Shown one piece after another: positions 4,730 to 7,381 of a stretch of 7,381 bases of DNA. The stretch covers positions 1-7,381 of the forward strand of contig DGGQ01000105.1 in the NCBI GenBank assembly GCA_002392275.1, read 5' to 3'. The translations under genes and the position numbers were made by a program. Positions within the stretch are counted from its first letter, which is position 1. Every line of letters starts with the position of its first letter. This DNA comes from Treponema sp. UBA3870. GTDB lineage: Bacteria > Spirochaetota > Spirochaetia > Treponematales > Treponemataceae. Below the pieces are notes generated by a model, which worked only from the letters and a program-made list of their open reading frames with translations, did no database searches and had not been told where the DNA came from.

Positions 4730-6196
4730 ATGAGGGTTAAAACAAAAATTATTGTATCGAACATTGCCGTTGTCTGCATACCGATTTTGATTACGCTCGT
4801 GTTCTGGACTTCCTATTCGCTTTCGACAGATTTTGAGGAGTCGGGGCCAATAAAATTTAAGAACATATACAGCCAATACAAAAAGCGTTTCTCGGACATC
4901 GACTGGACCAACATGCGTGCCGCCTTTTCCAACAAGAAGGTTGTGGACGGAGTGTCGGAGCTTTACGAGTCCGGGGTCAGATTTAAAATCTATTCCGGTG
5001 ACGAAGTGTTTTTTACAAATCTTGAGAGCAATGACGAGGAGTGCTTCTACACGCACATAAAAAGTTTGGACTCGGTGTGCGAATGTTTTATCAGCCACGA
5101 CGGAAGGTATGTATTTTTTGATGCCGTGGAAAAAAACGGAGTGCCGTACAATATTTTTGTAATCTACGACTCTGGGGCCGCAAATCCAAAGCTGAAAAAA
5201 TCGTTCGTGCCAATCTACATGATACCAAGCACATCGATGGCGGTGTTTGTGACCGTGCTGATTCTGTCTATAATTCTTGTTGAGATGGCGGTGACGGTCT
5301 GGCTTGGTAACTCGGTTTTGATTCCGCTGAACATTTTCAGGAAGGCTACCGGGGAGATTGCGAATGGAAATTTGAGTCGCAGCGTGAGATATGAAAGCAG
5401 GGACGAGTTTCATGATGTTGTCGCCGATTTGGACAGGATGCGCCTTTCGCTAAAGGATTTGGAACGAAAGCAGATGGGCTACGAGGAAAACAGAAAAAGT
5501 ATTCTGCTTGGGATTTCGCACGACCTGCGTTCACCCCTCACGTCAATCAAGGGCTACGCGTGTGGTCTGAGGGATGGCATTGCAAGGACGGAAGAAAAAA
5601 AACGCTACTACTATGACGCGATTCTTCTCCGGACCAACGACATGGAGAGCATGGTGAACCGGCTTTACGAGCTTCTGCGTTTTGACATTGACATAACGCT
5701 GATGAAATTTGAGCACAAAAGTCTGAACGAATTTATAGAAAGATTTTTTGATGGAAAAAGAATTTTTATGGAGGAGCATGGCGCGAAGCTTAGCCTTGAT
5801 TTTCAGGACGAAATTGTCATGGACTTTGACGAATTCGAGATGGGGCGGGTGTTCATAAATTTGCTTGAAAATTCAATCAAGTACAGGACCAGGGAAAGCT
5901 CCTTGATTTCGGTGAGCCTTTGTGGAAATGGTGGAAACGCGGAGCTTGTTTTCAAAGACGATGGACCGGGTGTGCCGGATGAGTGTCTTGAAAAGATATT
6001 TGAGATTTTCTACAGGATTGACCAGTCCAGGACTGCTTCCGAAAAGGGAAACGGTCTGGGACTTGCGATTATAAAAAAAGTTGTGGAGGGGCACGGAGGG
6101 ACGATAAGGGCTTTCAATGACTGTGGTCTTGGATTTTTCATAACACTGCCTGTCATGGCAGGAGGAATTGTTGATGAAAAAAATTTTGATTGTTGA
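4730..6196 (+). CDS. Membrane sensor histidine kinase (HAMP-HisKA-HATPase)
   Basis: This is a 488-residue two-component sensor. TM1 is at about 8-30, an external sensor domain of about 135 residues follows (31-165), and TM2 is at about 166-190. Next come a HAMP linker with DEFHDV (about 191-243), HisKA with the H-box SHDLRSPLTS (phospho-acceptor H264), and HATPase_c with the N-box NLLENSIKY (377-385), the G1 box DDGPGVP (410-416), the F-box FEIFYRID (424-431) and the G2 box GNGLGLAI (440-447). No catalytic residue is missing, so it should autophosphorylate and pass phosphate to the regulator that overlaps it. The sensor domain has three cysteines (C105, C117, C119) and no recognisable ligand fold, so the signal is unknown. 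The style is that of clostridial/VanS-like kinases, but no link to glycopeptides can be claimed. The ATG is chosen because TM1 follows at once; no Shine-Dalgarno is seen. Confidence 0.92.
   Translation: MRVKTKIIVSNIAVVCIPILITLVFWTSYSLSTDFEESGPIKFKNIYSQYKKRFSDIDWTNMRAAFSNKKVVDGVSELYESGVRFKIYSGDEVFFTNLESNDEECFYTHIKSLDSVCECFISHDGRYVFFDAVEKNGVPYNIFVIYDSGAANPKLKKSFVPIYMIPSTSMAVFVTVLILSIILVEMAVTVWLGNSVLIPLNIFRKATGEIANGNLSRSVRYESRDEFHDVVADLDRMRLSLKDLERKQMGYEENRKSILLGISHDLRSPLTSIKGYACGLRDGIARTEEKKRYYYDAILLRTNDMESMVNRLYELLRFDIDITLMKFEHKSLNEFIERFFDGKRIFMEEHGAKLSLDFQDEIVMDFDEFEMGRVFINLLENSIKYRTRESSLISVSLCGNGGNAELVFKDDGPGVPDECLEKIFEIFYRIDQSRTASEKGNGLGLAIIKKVVEGHGGTIRAFNDCGLGFFITLPVMAGGIVDEKNFDC
6160..6165 (+). 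promoter_or_regulatory. Shine-Dalgarno deciding the response-regulator start
   Basis: AGGAGG lies inside the end of the kinase gene, eight bases before the ATG at 6174. Two in-frame TTG codons at 6168 and 6171 are only two and five bases away. The ATG also gives the standard regulator opening MKKILIVEDD, so it is preferred. Confidence 0.7.
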
Positions 6197-6869
6197 GGAC
6201 GACAACCTTATTGCCGAGCTGGAGAGGGACTACCTTGAGTCTGAATATTTTGCGACGGAAATCTGTGGTGACGGATCCAAGGTGCTTGAAAAAAATTTCG
6301 ATGACTATAATCTGATTCTTCTGGATGTGATGCTCCCGGGGGCTGACGGTTTTGATTTGTGCAAAAAAATCAGAAGCGTGTCCAATGTTCCAATCATTTT
6401 TGTGACGGCGAAGCAGGGCGATGTTGACAAAATCGATGGCCTGGGGCTTGGAGCGGATGACTATATTGTGAAGCCGTTCAATCCGTCGGAGCTTGTCGCC
6501 AGGGTGAAGTGCCATATTGAAATCCACGAGCGTCTTCTTTCGGGGGAGCCTGATTCAAAAAATTCTGACGGCGAGATTGAGTGCGGTGACCTGAGGATTT
6601 CGGTTCCGTCGCGGCTTGTCTTTGCAAGGGGGAGCGAGGTCTCTCTTAAAAACAAGGAATTTGATTTGCTCCTTTTTCTTGCGTCGAATCCGGGTGTGGT
6701 TCTTTCAAAGGAGGACATTCTTGAAAACGTGTGGGGCATGAACTCAAACACCGACACCGCAACCGTTATGGTCCACATCAACAGGCTGAGGGAAAAGCTA
6801 GAGGAGAACCCTTCCCAGCCGAAACACATTGTAACGGTATGGGGAGTGGGCTACAGGTTTGATTTATAA
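6174..6869 (+). CDS. OmpR/PhoB-family response regulator
   Basis: This is a 231-residue DNA-binding response regulator. The receiver domain (1 to about 117) has the acidic pair E8-D9-D10, the phospho-acceptor D51 in LLDVMLPG, T78 in FVTAK and K100 in VKPF. The C-terminal winged helix (about 133-231) contains LKNKEFDLLLFLA (158-170), the recognition-helix region TATVMVHINRLREKLE (195-210) and the closing VWGVGYRFDL. All conserved residues are intact. The gene overlaps the kinase by 23 bases, implying translational coupling and a cognate pair. OmpR/PhoB proteins bind tandem 11-bp-spaced half-sites; the phased repeats at 4556-4599 are a candidate target, suggesting autoregulation. Target genes elsewhere cannot be deduced. 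Its stop is five bases from the stop of the convergent lipoprotein gene. Confidence 0.94.
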   Translation: MKKILIVEDDNLIAELERDYLESEYFATEICGDGSKVLEKNFDDYNLILLDVMLPGADGFDLCKKIRSVSNVPIIFVTAKQGDVDKIDGLGLGADDYIVKPFNPSELVARVKCHIEIHERLLSGEPDSKNSDGEIECGDLRISVPSRLVFARGSEVSLKNKEFDLLLFLASNPGVVLSKEDILENVWGMNSNTDTATVMVHINRLREKLEENPSQPKHIVTVWGVGYRFDL

Positions 6870-6874
6870 AATCC

Positions 6875-7354
6875 CTAGAATTCGACCAGATTTTTTGGCG
6901 GAGGATCCAGATGGTAGATTCTGTCCTTGGATACGGAGACAACACGGGTGTCCTTTTCCATTTCGGAAATCAGTTTGTCAAGTTCCCTGTCGCTCAAATC
7001 TCGTGGTGATGAAAGGGCGCATCCGTTGATTATCGAGTATTTGTAAACAACCTCAAGTCCAAAATCCGCTGCCAGGGAATCAATCTGCTCGGACGTGACA
7101 CCATCGGCGAGGCTCACTATGACTGTCCTGTGTGAATACTCCTCCACCGTATTTTGGTTTCCCTTCAGCTGTTCAGGTGTGCGAAGTGTGTGCGCAGCCC
7201 AGTCCGGGTCCATTTTTTCGAGAGACGAAACATCTGTCGAAACATATTCGCCCGAATGGGATTCCTGTGCGCCTGCATTTTTTCCCGATGCGCATGACAC
7301 AAAAGCTGTTCCCAAAATTATTGATGCAGCAGCCTTGAAAAAAATCTTTTTCAT
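6875..7354 (-). CDS. Small lipoprotein with a stand-alone inhibitor-I9 (subtilisin-propeptide-like) domain
   Basis: This is a 159-residue exported protein. Its N-terminus is a lipoprotein signal peptide: MKK, a hydrophobic core at 4-18, then AFVSC with C21 as the lipidation site. F at -3 departs from the strict lipobox but fits relaxed spirochaetal ones. A polar stretch (22-74) precedes a domain at about 75-150 that reads like inhibitor I9 propeptides: RTVIVSLADGV (76-86), SEQIDSLAADFGLEVVYKY (88-106), IINGCAL (108-114), then a helix with RELDKLISEME and the strand VVSVSKDRIYHL (138-149). In subtilases this domain chaperones and inhibits the protease that follows, but here the protein stops after DPPPKNLVEF. 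A free protease inhibitor, or a remnant of a subtilase, are the two options; the intact signal and clean stop favour the former. The ATG at 7354 has AGGAG seven bases upstream (7362-7366). Confidence 0.72.
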   Translation of the reverse strand: MKKIFFKAAASIILGTAFVSCASGKNAGAQESHSGEYVSTDVSSLEKMDPDWAAHTLRTPEQLKGNQNTVEEYSHRTVIVSLADGVTSEQIDSLAADFGLEVVYKYSIINGCALSSPRDLSDRELDKLISEMEKDTRVVSVSKDRIYHLDPPPKNLVEF

Positions 7355-7361
7355 CACAAAT

Positions 7362-7366
7362 CTCCT
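7362..7366 (-). promoter_or_regulatory. Shine-Dalgarno of the I9-like lipoprotein gene
   Basis: The minus strand reads AGGAG seven bases before the ATG at 7354 and four before an in-frame GTG at 7357. The ATG is preferred on spacing and because it gives the usual MKK signal-peptide opening. The promoter lies beyond the window. Confidence 0.6.
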
Positions 7367-7381
7367 TTAGCGGAGTCCCTA

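Noticed and set aside
4694..5413. A 239-codon minus-strand open frame opposite the kinase N-terminus
   Set aside because: It is a shadow of the kinase reading frame, rich in His/Arg/Asn, with no domain sense.
6868..6896. AAAATC/GATTTT stem with T6 between the regulator and the lipoprotein gene, possible terminator
   Set aside because: Only six mostly A-T pairs around a 15-base loop; too weak to call, although no other terminator is visible in the five-base gap.

Overview
The window looks like chromosomal DNA of a low- to mid-GC, host-associated anaerobe, most likely a spirochaete of the Treponema type, with a clostridial Firmicute as the alternative. This is inferred from protein style: a YqeG-type HAD phosphatase joined to a VanW domain, a relaxed lipobox in a small lipoprotein, clostridial/treponemal-looking two-component proteins, and many A/T homopolymer tracts. 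There is no rRNA or marker gene to prove the taxon. I see no transposase, tRNA, rRNA or CRISPR array.

Layout. Positions 1-197 hold a GC-rich edge patch, an A7/T8 tract and the leader of the first gene. A PAP2 membrane phosphatase (198-731, +) converges on a two-gene minus-strand operon, with a likely bidirectional terminator lying across both stop codons. That operon starts at a perfect-consensus promoter (2856-2884). It encodes a HAD-IIIA phosphatase fused to a VanW domain (2816-1422, TTG start), then a complete TIM-barrel protein of unknown substrate (1411-743, also TTG by its Shine-Dalgarno). Divergently, a plus-strand pair encodes a nicotinamidase-like cysteine hydrolase (2964-3476) and an MBL-fold hydrolase with a winged-helix-like tail (3494-4438).

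The AT-rich gap 4439-4729 contains a weak terminator, an 11-bp-phased repeat array, a perfect 22-bp palindrome followed by nine T's, and a promoter whose predicted start falls on the ATG of the next gene. That gene is a membrane histidine kinase (4730-6196), overlapped by its OmpR/PhoB-type response regulator (6174-6869). Five bases further on, a convergent minus-strand gene (7354-6875) encodes a small lipoprotein whose C-terminal half looks like a free-standing subtilisin-propeptide (inhibitor I9) domain.

How they may work together (inference). PAP2, VanW, the membrane kinase and the lipoprotein all suggest cell-envelope biology. The HAD and TIM-barrel proteins suggest phosphorylated-metabolite chemistry, and the nicotinamidase suggests NAD salvage. 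No single pathway ties all of them together. The most distinctive items are the HAD-VanW fusion with its TIM-barrel partner, the regulatory region before the kinase (repeats, palindrome, possible leaderless mRNA), and the stand-alone I9-like lipoprotein.
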